DNA of 17,120 nt, taken from assembly GCA_964617665.1 (NCBI GenBank), contig CAZUAH010000290.1, positions 1-17,120 of the forward strand, written 5' to 3'. The position numbers and the translations under genes are program-made. Shown here piece by piece: positions 1-7,653 of the stretch. This stretch comes from JADHUC01 sp964617665. GTDB taxonomy: Bacteria; Planctomycetota; Planctomycetia; Pirellulales; Pirellulaceae. Within the stretch, counting starts at the first letter, position 1. Each line of letters opens with the position of its first letter. The notes beneath the pieces were generated by a model. It saw only the letters and a list, made by a program, of their open reading frames with translations. It did no database searches and was not told the origin of the DNA.

Positions 1-12
1 AAATCCGAGCCG

Positions 13-195
13 CTACTTCATGGCCACGCGCTCGCAGAGTGCGCCGCCGGAACTGTCCAGGCCCCCACCCAGGAGTTGGACCCCAGTCAGTACGGCCCCC
101 AGGACGCACATGATCATCACGGCATACTCGACCGAAGTTGGTCCGTCCTCGCGTCGAAGGAATCGCGTAAGAGTGACCATGATTCTTGTGAGCAT
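13..195 (-). CDS. Flp-type (type IVb) prepilin, divergent copy
   Basis: A 60-residue protein with the layout of Flp/Fap pilins of tight-adherence (Tad) systems, whose subunits polymerise into thin adhesive pili. Residues 1-18 form a short basic leader ending in EDG. The mature part would start PTSVEYAVM, so Gly18 is the -1 residue and Glu23 the conserved +5 Glu followed by Tyr, as expected for cleavage by a TadV-type prepilin peptidase. A hydrophobic helix follows (about 24-43), then a glycine-rich tail with a cysteine near the C-terminus. The frame stays open further upstream, but the ATG at 195 has an AAGG eight bases before it and gives a leader of normal length; ATG 180 is an alternative. 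It is clearly related to the prepilin at 3913-4089, but its tail is unlike that copy's Thr-rich tail, so it may be a minor pilin. No other tad genes are in the window. Confidence 0.8.
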   Translation of the reverse strand: MLTRIMVTLTRFLRREDGPTSVEYAVMIMCVLGAVLTGVQLLGGGLDSSGGALCERVAMK

Positions 196-464
196 TGTAT
201 CGACCTTGAATACTCGTGCTTGGCCGTTGGGCCCCCTCGGAAACGGGAATACACTGCAATTCACGCACGGGTGCGGACCGCAACGGAACACGACACACTG
301 CCTCAACTGAACCCTAAGTCACGGCGTGCATAACGCAACACATTTTTCGCCTGCCGCGAATGAGAAACAACGCGTCGGTGATACAGGCAGCTTTGTTCGC
401 ACTTGAGTTGAAACTTGGTCTTGTGACACAAACGCCTGTCCATCCACGGGCGAAACAAGAAGTT

Positions 465-480
465 TCAGGTTAAGACCTGA
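465..480 (-). terminator. Weak hairpin overlapping the stop codon of the PAP2 gene
   Basis: A perfect 6-bp inverted repeat with a 4-base loop (TCAGGT, TAAG, ACCTGA) covers the last codons and stop of the PAP2-family gene. On the minus strand it is followed by a pyrimidine-rich stretch without a proper T run. It may be a weak terminator or a 3'-end stabilising structure for the operon transcript; chance is also possible. Confidence 0.25.
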
Positions 481-1790
481 CGCCGGTTTCCATTTTCGTC
501 GCGCCCACGGCGAGAGTGCATCCGACGCTCAAGCCAATTCGTAGCTCCTAGCACGCCAACCGCCAGCAGAATCCCTGCCGGCAGGTCCAGGAAGTAGTGA
601 AAACCCAAAAAACAGGTTGCCGACGCCATCAATACGTTGATTGGCAGGAAGAACCAGAAATGACCGCGATGCTTCCACCAGCAAATCTGCATCAGCACGG
701 CCATGGCAACGTGCAGGCTGGGAAAGGCGACGAAGTAGCCCAACCCACACAGCGGCTCTCCACGCTGCAGGTGTTGATACTCGGCGTTCACGCCGCTCAT
801 CAAGCCGTACGTTGCCGATGAATGGAAGTCTGGAGCGATCGTGTCTGTGTAGTAGGTGAATGGTCCAACCGTTGGGAAAATCGCAAAAATGACCACACCC
901 AGAAAGTAACAGGCAAACATCATCGAGAACCATCGAGCGAGAGCGTCGCGACGGTGCACGTTGATAAGAATCAACGCGAATAACTCGATGCCCAGAAGAA
1001 AATAGCTATTCTCGAGCAACTTCAGCGCCCACGGCCAATCGAGCAGGGGAAATAAGCCCTGCCGCTCCAAGGGGAATCCAAAGAAGAGGTGATAGAAATA
1101 CAAGTCGTACTGCATGAACATCGAGTCGAATAGCCGATTGGCATTCATCCAGGCAGCCAGGTAGTTCAACGTTCGAATCGTGTCCGTCACACAGAACGAG
1201 ATGACCATGACAGCGATCATATTCTTCAACGCTATCGTCTTCTTGGCGATTGCGTGCCCGATGGAAAAGACGACCAGAGGCACGATAAGTAGCGGGTGGA
1301 AGAACTGGTGGAATGTGGCGGCTAGCACGAGGCCGGCCACCACGGCAACCAGCCACCGTCTCAAGTACCCGCTGTCGGCAGCGGCCCGGTCTATGGCGCC
1401 GACGATTTGAATCAGCGAGTACGAACAGGCCATGGTCAACGCAATCACGGGGGCACCCAACATGAATTCGAACGACAATTGGATGCCCACGGCGAGCGCC
1501 AGCGTTACCGTCAGCGCATAAACGATCGCCAGGACGCAGGCCAGGATGCTCAGGCCGTCGCTGGAGTGCGTCCTGTGCGCAATGGAATTCTGAACGGAGA
1601 TTGCACCAGCCATGCTGAAATATAGCTTACCGATTAGGCGGATTACCCCGAAAAGGGCAGAGAGAGATCTGGCGAATGGCTGATAACGCAAGAGGAGTCC
1701 GACGACAAACCAGTCGAATTCAGGGGCTCTCACGAAGCGCCACGGGCCTCCCTGGGCGGCGGATTTTACCCGGGGTGGCTGCGAAGACAT
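465..1790 (-). CDS. PAP2-superfamily (Aur1/Ipt1-like) integral membrane phosphatase or phosphotransferase
   Basis: A 441-residue polytopic membrane protein with about ten or more hydrophobic segments. The C-terminal third carries the PAP2 signature: FPTVGP (305-310), AFPSLHVA around His360, and GFHYFLDLPAG (396-406) with His398 and Asp402. The SLH plus HYxxD pattern is that of the PAP2_3 branch, which includes fungal inositol-phosphoceramide synthase Aur1; bacterial members are lipid-phosphate phosphatases or phosphoalcohol transferases. The catalytic histidines are expected to face the periplasm. The N-terminal 250 residues are additional membrane segments I cannot assign. The start overlaps the end of the upstream DUF362 gene by 25 bases and has no visible Shine-Dalgarno, suggesting translational coupling. 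It is the last gene of the operon. The substrate cannot be read from sequence; a lipid phosphate or isoprenoid diphosphate is an inference. Confidence 0.85.
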   Translation of the reverse strand: MSSQPPRVKSAAQGGPWRFVRAPEFDWFVVGLLLRYQPFARSLSALFGVIRLIGKLYFSMAGAISVQNSIAHRTHSSDGLSILACVLAIVYALTVTLALAVGIQLSFEFMLGAPVIALTMACSYSLIQIVGAIDRAAADSGYLRRWLVAVVAGLVLAATFHQFFHPLLIVPLVVFSIGHAIAKKTIALKNMIAVMVISFCVTDTIRTLNYLAAWMNANRLFDSMFMQYDLYFYHLFFGFPLERQGLFPLLDWPWALKLLENSYFLLGIELFALILINVHRRDALARWFSMMFACYFLGVVIFAIFPTVGPFTYYTDTIAPDFHSSATYGLMSGVNAEYQHLQRGEPLCGLGYFVAFPSLHVAMAVLMQICWWKHRGHFWFFLPINVLMASATCFLGFHYFLDLPAGILLAVGVLGATNWLERRMHSRRGRDENGNRRQVLT

Positions 1791-2833
1791 GTTAGGTGAG
1801 GCAGGTCCACGATCTGGAACGTCTTGGCCAGCGGTTGCCAGGACTCGCCGTGTTGATCGATAAGTTCGTCATCGACAGGACCGAGCCGATTGGCGGCCAA
1901 ACGCAAGTAGCTGACTTTGTGGGGATCCAGCCTCATCAACCGCGCAACCGTAGCGTCGACCGCAGCCGGCGCCGTGCCAACGACCAAGAGTCCCATGCGT
2001 TTCGGAGTCCCCATGATCGGCCCGTCGCCTTCCATGCACTCGATACCGTCCACAACTGCGATCGTCTTTGGTAACGAGGCATTGATGTCGTACACTGTTT
2101 GCGGGATTCCGGCGTGGTGAAGCACGTTTTTGGGCCAACCATAGCGAATCCCCGGAATGACACCGTAGAGGTTCTTCATCGAGGCCGTGACACCGACCAT
2201 GTGGTGCGTCTTCATTTTCGGAAGTGACACAATCATGTCGGCCTCGACCACCGTGCGAGGAAACCAGAATCCCTTCAAGTCACAGGCTCGACCCTTGTTT
2301 TTTGCCCAAACGCTCTCTTCGTAGTTCAGATCAGCGAACGGCAGGTCCGCCGCATCAAGCGCCTCGCCGAGCCCGGACTCGTCGAGTGCCATCTCCGTGT
2401 CCCGCACGTGCCCAGGCCCCTCGCCAACAGTCAACGTTGCACCCCATGCGCGAAACACCTCCGCAGTGGCCAAGATTACGGCGGGATGTGTCGAGATGTG
2501 GGGCGCCACACGAGTTGGTTCGACCATGTTCGGTTTCAGCAAGACTCGTTTGCCGCGAACCGTGGCCGGGGTCAGTCCCGCTGCCAGCAGCCCGTCTCGG
2601 ATCGTCCTGGCTAACGGCCCGTCGTATCGCTGGCCTCGTGCGACGAAGACGGAAGCTCGCTTCCGAAGCAAACGTCTTCCCAGGCCTATGCCCAACGCAC
2701 CCACGGCGGCCGCTCCGGAGGCGAGCAAGACCGATCGACGACAGATTCGATCGCCGCCGGTTTTCGCCACTTGTTCGCCCATGTCGTTGCCCGGGTCCAT
2801 TGGCTTCTTGTCGTCGACTTGCGAACTGCACAT
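1766..2833 (-). CDS. DUF362-family protein with N-terminal signal/anchor
   Basis: A 355-residue DUF362 protein. Residues 31-53 (CRRSVLLASG, then an Ala/Gly/Leu-rich stretch) form a twin-arginine-like signal or membrane anchor, though Cys in place of Ser/Thr before the RR pair makes Tat export uncertain. Family features follow: RVLLKPNMVEP (96-106), a Gly-rich GEGPGH segment (137-142), LPKMKTHHMVGVTASMKNLYG (204-224), and DGIECMEGDGP (262-272). Many DUF362 proteins carry a ferredoxin-like Cys cluster; none is visible here. The family has no settled biochemical function. The ATG at 2833 is preceded by GGAGGAG about ten bases upstream. It begins 30 bases after the toroid-protein stop and overlaps the PAP2 gene, so it is the middle gene of the operon. 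The conserved Lys/His/Asp-rich motifs suggest a working binding or catalytic site, by inference. Confidence 0.85.
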   Translation of the reverse strand: MCSSQVDDKKPMDPGNDMGEQVAKTGGDRICRRSVLLASGAAAVGALGIGLGRRLLRKRASVFVARGQRYDGPLARTIRDGLLAAGLTPATVRGKRVLLKPNMVEPTRVAPHISTHPAVILATAEVFRAWGATLTVGEGPGHVRDTEMALDESGLGEALDAADLPFADLNYEESVWAKNKGRACDLKGFWFPRTVVEADMIVSLPKMKTHHMVGVTASMKNLYGVIPGIRYGWPKNVLHHAGIPQTVYDINASLPKTIAVVDGIECMEGDGPIMGTPKRMGLLVVGTAPAAVDATVARLMRLDPHKVSYLRLAANRLGPVDDELIDQHGESWQPLAKTFQIVDLPHLTCLRSHPG

Positions 2834-2863
2834 GGCGTATCGTCTCCTCCGCCTTCTGTCGAA

Positions 2864-3757
2864 TCAGCCACGGGTAGCCACAAACCTGCCAGCGGCAGGC
2901 AGGGTCACCAGCGGCGACTTGTCTCCCAACGCTGCCAGCGCAAGCAGAGCGAGTTTGTATGGCGAGCGCCCACGCCGTTCGGTCCGGCGATATGCTGTTT
3001 CGAGCCATTCTTCCGCACGCTCGGGGTATCGACCGTGGGCTGCCAAACCTATCAGTGCCCAGGCAAGCGAACTCGTGGTGGTATCCGGGCCGATCTTCTG
3101 TTCCAGGTATCTCAGCGTACGGTCAATTCGCTCGCGTCCGTCCCTTTCCCCGACGAGCCCCAGTAGGGAAATGCCTGTCGGCTGAACGTGCGGTCGCAGG
3201 AGATTACCCATGACCATCGTGTTCCCATAGTTGCATCCACCCTGTGACAACTGTCGATCCAAGAGGACGCGGACAGCCAAACGAGCTCGTTCGTGGTTCG
3301 CATGACCGGTGGCCTTAAGCGCCAACAGGTGCAGGGCCGTTGGTTCGATCCAGGAATGCGTGCCTTTGACCCAGGGCCAACCGGCAAGTGTCGTATTGTG
3401 CCCGACCTCCGGGCATCGTGGTCCGGTATCGCCGCGTACCGACTTGATCCAGTCAAGAGCCCTTCGAATTCGTGGGCCATATTCGGGTTTCGTATCCTCG
3501 GCAGCAGTCCACGCCAATACCGCAAGACTGGTGGTCCAGCCAGGCGAGGAAGCGTCTTGCGTCACGCCAACGCTGCCGTCCCGTTTCTGGAAATCAGCCA
3601 GGCAATTAGCGGCCTGGATGGCCGGTCGAATCTCTCCAGCCGCGTGCAACGCAAGGCAAGCCAAAGCCGTTGGCTCGCTCGTTGCTGGTTGAGCGACGCC
3701 ATACCCGCAAATCGGAGCGGATGCCAAGTTGGACACGATAGACTCGTACCAATCCAT
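2864..3757 (-). CDS. Alpha/alpha-toroid protein (prenyltransferase/squalene-cyclase-repeat-like)
   Basis: A 297-residue soluble-looking protein built of helical repeats typical of the terpenoid cyclase/prenyltransferase alpha-alpha toroid fold. Recurrent inner-helix motifs are EPTALACLALHAAG (28-41), WTTSLAVLAW (74-83), EPTALHLLALKATG (138-151), QPTGISLLGL (192-201) and TTSSLAWALIGLAAHG (227-242). They alternate with QW-like turns, QKRDGSVG (57-64) and RQLSQGGCNYGN (168-179). It is about half the length of a squalene-hopene cyclase and lacks the DxDD acid motif, so a classical cyclase reaction is unlikely; protein prenyltransferase beta subunits and binding toroids share the fold. No signal peptide is visible. 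The ATG at 3757 follows an AAGG about eight bases upstream. It is the first gene of the operon, separated from the upstream pilin by a terminator. Confidence 0.75.
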   Translation of the reverse strand: MDWYESIVSNLASAPICGYGVAQPATSEPTALACLALHAAGEIRPAIQAANCLADFQKRDGSVGVTQDASSPGWTTSLAVLAWTAAEDTKPEYGPRIRRALDWIKSVRGDTGPRCPEVGHNTTLAGWPWVKGTHSWIEPTALHLLALKATGHANHERARLAVRVLLDRQLSQGGCNYGNTMVMGNLLRPHVQPTGISLLGLVGERDGRERIDRTLRYLEQKIGPDTTTSSLAWALIGLAAHGRYPERAEEWLETAYRRTERRGRSPYKLALLALAALGDKSPLVTLPAAGRFVATRG

Positions 3758-3846
3758 CCAACTACCTTCCCATGCATGGAGATACGTACGTCGAGCGCCG
3801 GGGCGGATGCTAAGTACAGCCTAGCACGCGATTCGGTGGAGACACG

Positions 3847-3882
3847 AAAAAACCCCTCGATCCGCGAACGGATATCGAGGGG
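3847..3882 (-). terminator. Intrinsic terminator of the second flp pilin gene
   Basis: On the minus strand, a hairpin with the 9-bp stem CCCCTCGAT/ATCGAGGGG, extended by three inner G-C pairs after a two-base bulge, is followed directly by TTTTTT. It lies 30 bases beyond the pilin stop codon and before the toroid gene, so it should end the pilin transcript and separate it from the downstream operon. Confidence 0.88.
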
Positions 3883-3912
3883 CTTCTGTCGATCGTACTG
3901 GACCGCTTCCGA

Positions 3913-4089
3913 CTACGATGCGATCTTCGTGCCAACGGTCGTGAACGTAGTGTTGGCGTTGGTGCCCAAAGTCGTGATTGCTCCGATGCAGACCACGATG
4001 ATCAGAGCCAGCATAACCGCATACTCAACCGCGGTGGGCCCATCTTCGGACTTCAGGAAACGTTGAACCTTTGATGCGAGACCTCTCAT
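3913..4089 (-). CDS. Flp-type (type IVb) prepilin
   Basis: A 58-residue prepilin of the Flp/Fap family, the main subunit of Tad adhesive pili. The basic leader ends in SEDG; the predicted cleavage after Gly17 leaves a mature protein beginning PTAVEYAVM, with Glu22 at +5 and Tyr at +6. A strongly hydrophobic helix (about 23-40) and a Thr/Asn-rich tail complete the usual pilin. Start choice: ATG at 4089 has GGAGG five bases upstream; the in-frame ATG four codons earlier lies upstream of that SD and is less likely. A strong terminator follows the gene, so it is probably transcribed alone and highly. No prepilin peptidase, TadA ATPase or CpaC secretin gene is in the window, so assembly must depend on a locus elsewhere. 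Confidence 0.92.
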   Translation of the reverse strand: MRGLASKVQRFLKSEDGPTAVEYAVMLALIIVVCIGAITTLGTNANTTFTTVGTKIAS

Positions 4090-4691
4090 AACAACCTCCA
4101 CATGTTCAGTGGCCGGCCCGGAATGGGACGACCGGGATTTAGGGTTCTTTGAACAAGTACGGTCACGAGACTACCACTCGTGCAGCCTCTGCCTGCCATG
4201 CGACCGTTCGAGTCCAATTCAATAAACAAACCTCGAAGCCCCACTCTCCTCTGTTCCATCATGGAAGGTTGCTTGTCAGCAACGGAGTGCATCCATCCTT
4301 TCGGCAGCTAGGCTACCGCAGTCCATCATGTAAACTGCAGCCCTTGGCTTTGCGTCCCAGTCTTTCGACCGGTTTGCCCTTTTCGAGGATCGGAGGCGAC
4401 AGGCGCCAACCGTGGGAGCAAATGTCAAAAACAACATTCGTCCCATTCATTAACAAACCTATGTCAGGAAGTGGCCGAGTCAAATCGAAATAGAACAAAA
4501 GCCACGGAAGTGCTGGCAAATTGCATCCCGATGACGCTTCATCCCGTTTCTGGCCCACGCGGGCCATGTGGGAGGGACACAAAGGGCGATGCGCGGAATG
4601 CAATTCACGAACCCATCAGCACGTCCAGAGCCAAGGAGGGGCTGGAGGGATTGGGACGCTATGAACGCTTGTGAAGATTGGTGGGAAGGGA
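4090..4691. other. Gene-poor stretch upstream of the flp pilin
   Basis: About 600 bases without a convincing gene. Short ORFs exist on both strands (for example 4149-4493 plus, 4313-4603 minus), but their translations are rich in Pro, Arg, Ser and Cys, show no domain, and have no ribosome binding site. The stretch must hold the pilin promoter and leader, but I could not pick out a -35/-10 pair with normal spacing. A TTGACA on the minus strand (4423-4428) has no -10 at 16-18 bases. A weak 5-bp inverted repeat (4117-4136) sits just before the pilin start. A small RNA or a long regulated leader cannot be excluded. Confidence 0.4.
4095..4099 (-). promoter_or_regulatory. Strong Shine-Dalgarno deciding the flp pilin start
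   Basis: GGAGG on the minus strand, five bases before the ATG at 4089. It is among the clearest ribosome binding sites in the window and fixes the pilin start at the second of two in-frame ATGs. Confidence 0.75.
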
Positions 4692-4949
4692 CTATGCCTT
4701 GGGTGACTTAGCGACGTCCGGCAGCGCGTCTTCAGGCAGAGCGCAGGTATTCCCAACGTTTTCGTCCTTGGCTTCGAGGATATCGGGAAAACAGAACGAT
4801 GATACCACGATTGCAGAGATTTCTTGTACCGCCTCTTGAAATCGGACAAACGCGATTTCGCGACCACGGTTCAAATGGACTACGCACACGCCGCAGATGC
4901 GTTTGATTCTATCGTCCACCTCTAACACAGATCGCGCTCCGTCCGACAT
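4692..4949 (-). CDS. Possible small hypothetical protein (85 aa)
   Basis: An 85-codon ORF downstream of the PhoD-like gene on the same strand. The product is acidic and soluble-looking, with hydrophobic/charged alternation like a folded alpha/beta protein (for example VVHLNRGREIAFVRFQEAV) and a charged C-terminal end. I do not recognise the family. There is no Shine-Dalgarno before the ATG at 4949. The frame is the same as that of the PhoD-like gene and is open from that gene's stop codon (5016-5018) onward, 107 sense codons in all, with no ATG, GTG or TTG before 4949. It could be a real small gene, a decayed downstream domain, or chance. Composition does not clearly differ from its neighbours. 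Confidence 0.35.
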   Translation of the reverse strand: MSDGARSVLEVDDRIKRICGVCVVHLNRGREIAFVRFQEAVQEISAIVVSSFCFPDILEAKDENVGNTCALPEDALPDVAKSPKA

Positions 4950-5015
4950 CGTTTCGAGGCGTACTAGATCGACATTGCACCACAGATGCCTTATACCGGT
5001 CCCATCCGACGTGAC

Positions 5016-7610
5016 CTACTCCTTCTCCTCTTCGAAGTCGACAGTGACGGTTCCCGATTTTCCTTTCCGTAGGGACGGTACATCTTTGAGCCTGCGCATG
5101 GGGCCGGAGTCGGGGTTTCCGATTCTCACTGTGTAGTACCCGTGTTTGAATACCTTCGGCCGAACCGATGTACCCTTGATCCGTAGGGTGTAGACGACTT
5201 CCGAACTGGTTTGGTCGATAACCTGTAGAACCGGATCGATCAGACCTTCGACTCGAATCGTTGGCAAGTGGGCCACTGCGGGGCGGGCGTAGTTGTCGGT
5301 CTGTTTGATCGTTCTTGGCCAACCATCGTATTGTTCGTGATCCGGATTCAGAGGATCGGCAAACCGGGGCCAGCATTCCATGGTGATCGTACGTTCCTTT
5401 TTGTTCAGCTTCACGATCCCGTAACCCGGCATTTTGTCGTGCAAGTCGGCAGGTTCGTGCCCCATCGATTCGCCCGGGTTCGTCGCAGCGTACACGGTCA
5501 CGAAGTTTCTCAGACCATCCAAGTGATCACCTTTCCACGGAGGGGAATCGGACGGCCGGTTCTTGCCTTTTGCCTTGGGCAGCCACATTCGTGGATAGAA
5601 ATTGGCTATAGACGGAACAGCGAATGACCAGGGGCCGTCACGGTGCTGGTCGATACCGTGCTGGACGATCGTTGCCAAGTGTTGATCACCGCATAGGTGG
5701 AAGGCAAATCCCTTGCGAAGTGCTCGCAGCGCCTTGTTGCGGCCCGTCTGAGGCCAACCGTTCGAGTCGAGATCGGCCAGCAGATACTGCAGGTTCGCAC
5801 CATGATGGGTAGCCATGTTGGCAAATACAGTCTGCGACAGGGCCATCTTCATGTCCGCGCCACGCCAGTCCGCTGCCCAGTCGGTCAGAAAATCAAGTTG
5901 CCGGTCGCCCAGCAGTTTCACTCCGGGTACATCGGCCCTGCGCACGTCGAAATCGGGATTGTTGATGTGGTCCGGCCTGGCCGTGCCGGTCGGCGGTAAT
6001 CGGCCGGCACAGCCTGACTTGAACTTCCGATCTTCGATGATCGCAAAGCTGATACGGCCGTACGTCATGCCCGTGTAATAGACACCTATTCCCTGCTCGA
6101 TCGGTGTCGGATCGTAGGGATCAGGCAGATGACTGGTCTGTGTGCGTTCAACCATCTTCGCGAAATCCGCCGGATGGACATAGCCGCCAAAGTGGTCTCT
6201 GTCCGTCTTGCGCCCTCCTTCGCCCCAGATATTGCCCTGATAGACATCGTGATCGTCGGGGATAGTAACGCAAGGGATCTCTTTGGTCAGATCGCGATAG
6301 GCCCAGCACCACAGATACCACTTGTACAGGTAATCCAGCTTGATGTTGGCCGTGTCAGGGAACGAGGGGCTCGCACCTTCGTAGACTTGGTCGCCGGAGA
6401 AAAAGAGAACGTCCGGACTGTGCTTGGCGACCCTTTCGGTCAAGTCTTGGTGAGGAAACCACATCCCGCTGGTCCAATCGAACGGCCGGCGGTTGATTTT
6501 GTGCGAGTTGTTGTGGTTTCCTGTAAAGCCCGCGACAACGATGGTTTCTTTGTCAACAGGGTCTTTCCGAATGACACCTTCCAACGTGTGCGTCTGTACG
6601 ACGCCATCACGGTCTTTCAAATCGCAGGCGACGCGATACGGCACGTCGTCGGACGATTCCCAGTCTTCAACCCGAAACGGTGCCGTGAACCCTGGTTTAA
6701 TGATGGCGGCCTTCGCGACGGTCTGCCATTGGTCTCCCTGCTTGGTTTCCAGGCGAACGGTATTGGGATCGTCGTCGCCAAGGGGCATCATCTGGGCGGT
6801 CAGTTTCGTTATGTTTTGGCTGAGCGTGTACTGAATGCAGGCGACCGGCCCAAACACTCGCTTGTCATCGACATCGATCTTCGTCCCCTTCACAGTCCAA
6901 TCCTGGAACCAGTATCGTGTGCCGTGCACACCGCCAGGATGCGAAACCAGCGCGATATTTCCAGCGGTTCGCAATGGTTCGACGACGCTTGAAACACATC
7001 CCAGGACTTCGTTCGATTCGGGATCCAGCGAAGACACCTCCAGACGAAACTGCCCATCGTCTGTGGGCGCGCCCTTCAGCGTAACGAGTACGTCCCTTGG
7101 CACGGCAACGGGTAGCTTTGCTTGACCGGCGGGAGCGACCTTTTCGATATCGCGAATGAACACCTCGCCCGTGCCACTCACGCCGGCAAAGATGCCGGCG
7201 CCGGGGCCATGAAAACCGTGGACCAGCGCGGCTGCGCGATAGTCCATCTTCAATCCGCCAACACCGATCAGAAATCCGGCTGCAGAACGAGCGTTCACCG
7301 CGGGAAGGTCGTCTCCGAGCACTCCGGTACGCACGCTGATCTCGAATTCCCCTTCGCGTATGCCAAGCCGATGCGTGAGCAGGTGCAGTGTTCGCATGGA
7401 CAGACGAGAGGACTCGGCCACGCACTCCAACCGCCCATCATGGATCCGCCAGTCGTGCAGCCGATTGCCCCAAAACTCGGGCCCAACCCAGACGCGATCC
7501 GTGGTCTTGGACCAGTTGGCGTGGAACGCATCAGCAGACGTTACGCTCTGCTGGACCGACAGTGCAACAAACATGGAGAGCGCGAAAGGAATCGAGACAG
7601 AAGCCCTCAT
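5016..7610 (-). CDS. Secreted PhoD-like metallophosphatase with N-terminal extension
   Basis: An 864-residue exported protein. Residues 1-26 are a Sec-type signal peptide (hydrophobic core, cleavage near TSADA). Residues about 30-240 look like a beta-sandwich, with many Trp/Gly strands of the DGRLECV and YWFQDWTV type. The PhoD-like metallophosphatase domain occupies about 355-760: metal-ligand motifs FFSGDQVYEG (GDQ 406-408), IPDDHDVYQGN (DDHD 452-455), an HH pair (602-603) and CGDQH (640-644). PhoD enzymes hydrolyse phosphomono- and diesters outside the cytoplasm, typically with Fe3+ and Ca2+. A C-terminal tail (about 780-864) may be another small beta domain. The ATG at 7610 is preceded by GGAGAA. 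It is much longer than Bacillus PhoD (about 580 residues) because of the added N-terminal domain. It lies 114 bases after the rhomboid gene and may be co-transcribed. The true substrate is unknown. Confidence 0.88.
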   Translation of the reverse strand: MRASVSIPFALSMFVALSVQQSVTSADAFHANWSKTTDRVWVGPEFWGNRLHDWRIHDGRLECVAESSRLSMRTLHLLTHRLGIREGEFEISVRTGVLGDDLPAVNARSAAGFLIGVGGLKMDYRAAALVHGFHGPGAGIFAGVSGTGEVFIRDIEKVAPAGQAKLPVAVPRDVLVTLKGAPTDDGQFRLEVSSLDPESNEVLGCVSSVVEPLRTAGNIALVSHPGGVHGTRYWFQDWTVKGTKIDVDDKRVFGPVACIQYTLSQNITKLTAQMMPLGDDDPNTVRLETKQGDQWQTVAKAAIIKPGFTAPFRVEDWESSDDVPYRVACDLKDRDGVVQTHTLEGVIRKDPVDKETIVVAGFTGNHNNSHKINRRPFDWTSGMWFPHQDLTERVAKHSPDVLFFSGDQVYEGASPSFPDTANIKLDYLYKWYLWCWAYRDLTKEIPCVTIPDDHDVYQGNIWGEGGRKTDRDHFGGYVHPADFAKMVERTQTSHLPDPYDPTPIEQGIGVYYTGMTYGRISFAIIEDRKFKSGCAGRLPPTGTARPDHINNPDFDVRRADVPGVKLLGDRQLDFLTDWAADWRGADMKMALSQTVFANMATHHGANLQYLLADLDSNGWPQTGRNKALRALRKGFAFHLCGDQHLATIVQHGIDQHRDGPWSFAVPSIANFYPRMWLPKAKGKNRPSDSPPWKGDHLDGLRNFVTVYAATNPGESMGHEPADLHDKMPGYGIVKLNKKERTITMECWPRFADPLNPDHEQYDGWPRTIKQTDNYARPAVAHLPTIRVEGLIDPVLQVIDQTSSEVVYTLRIKGTSVRPKVFKHGYYTVRIGNPDSGPMRRLKDVPSLRKGKSGTVTVDFEEEKE

Positions 7611-7653
7611 GGTGTTCTCCTGGTGGTCACGAGATGGATCGCTTTCGAGAGCA

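Noticed and set aside
196..464. Possible promoter or small gene between the first flp pilin and the PAP2 gene
   Set aside because: No ORF with a ribosome site and no -35/-10 pair better than three matches each; it probably holds the pilin promoter but I cannot place it.
2224..3185. Long plus-strand ORFs (217 and 262 codons) opposite the DUF362 and toroid genes
   Set aside because: They are mirror frames of well-supported genes; their translations are rich in Arg, Ser and Pro with no domain and no ribosome binding site.
3293..4066. Plus-strand ORF of 257 codons
   Set aside because: It runs antisense across the toroid gene, the terminator and the flp pilin, all of which have independent support.
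4313..4603. Minus-strand ORF of 96 codons in the gene-poor stretch
   Set aside because: No ribosome site, no hydrophobic or domain pattern, and unusual Pro/Cys/His-rich composition; most likely chance.
6129..6992. Plus-strand ORF of 287 codons inside the PhoD-like gene
   Set aside because: Antisense shadow of a gene with signal peptide and metal motifs; no family features of its own.
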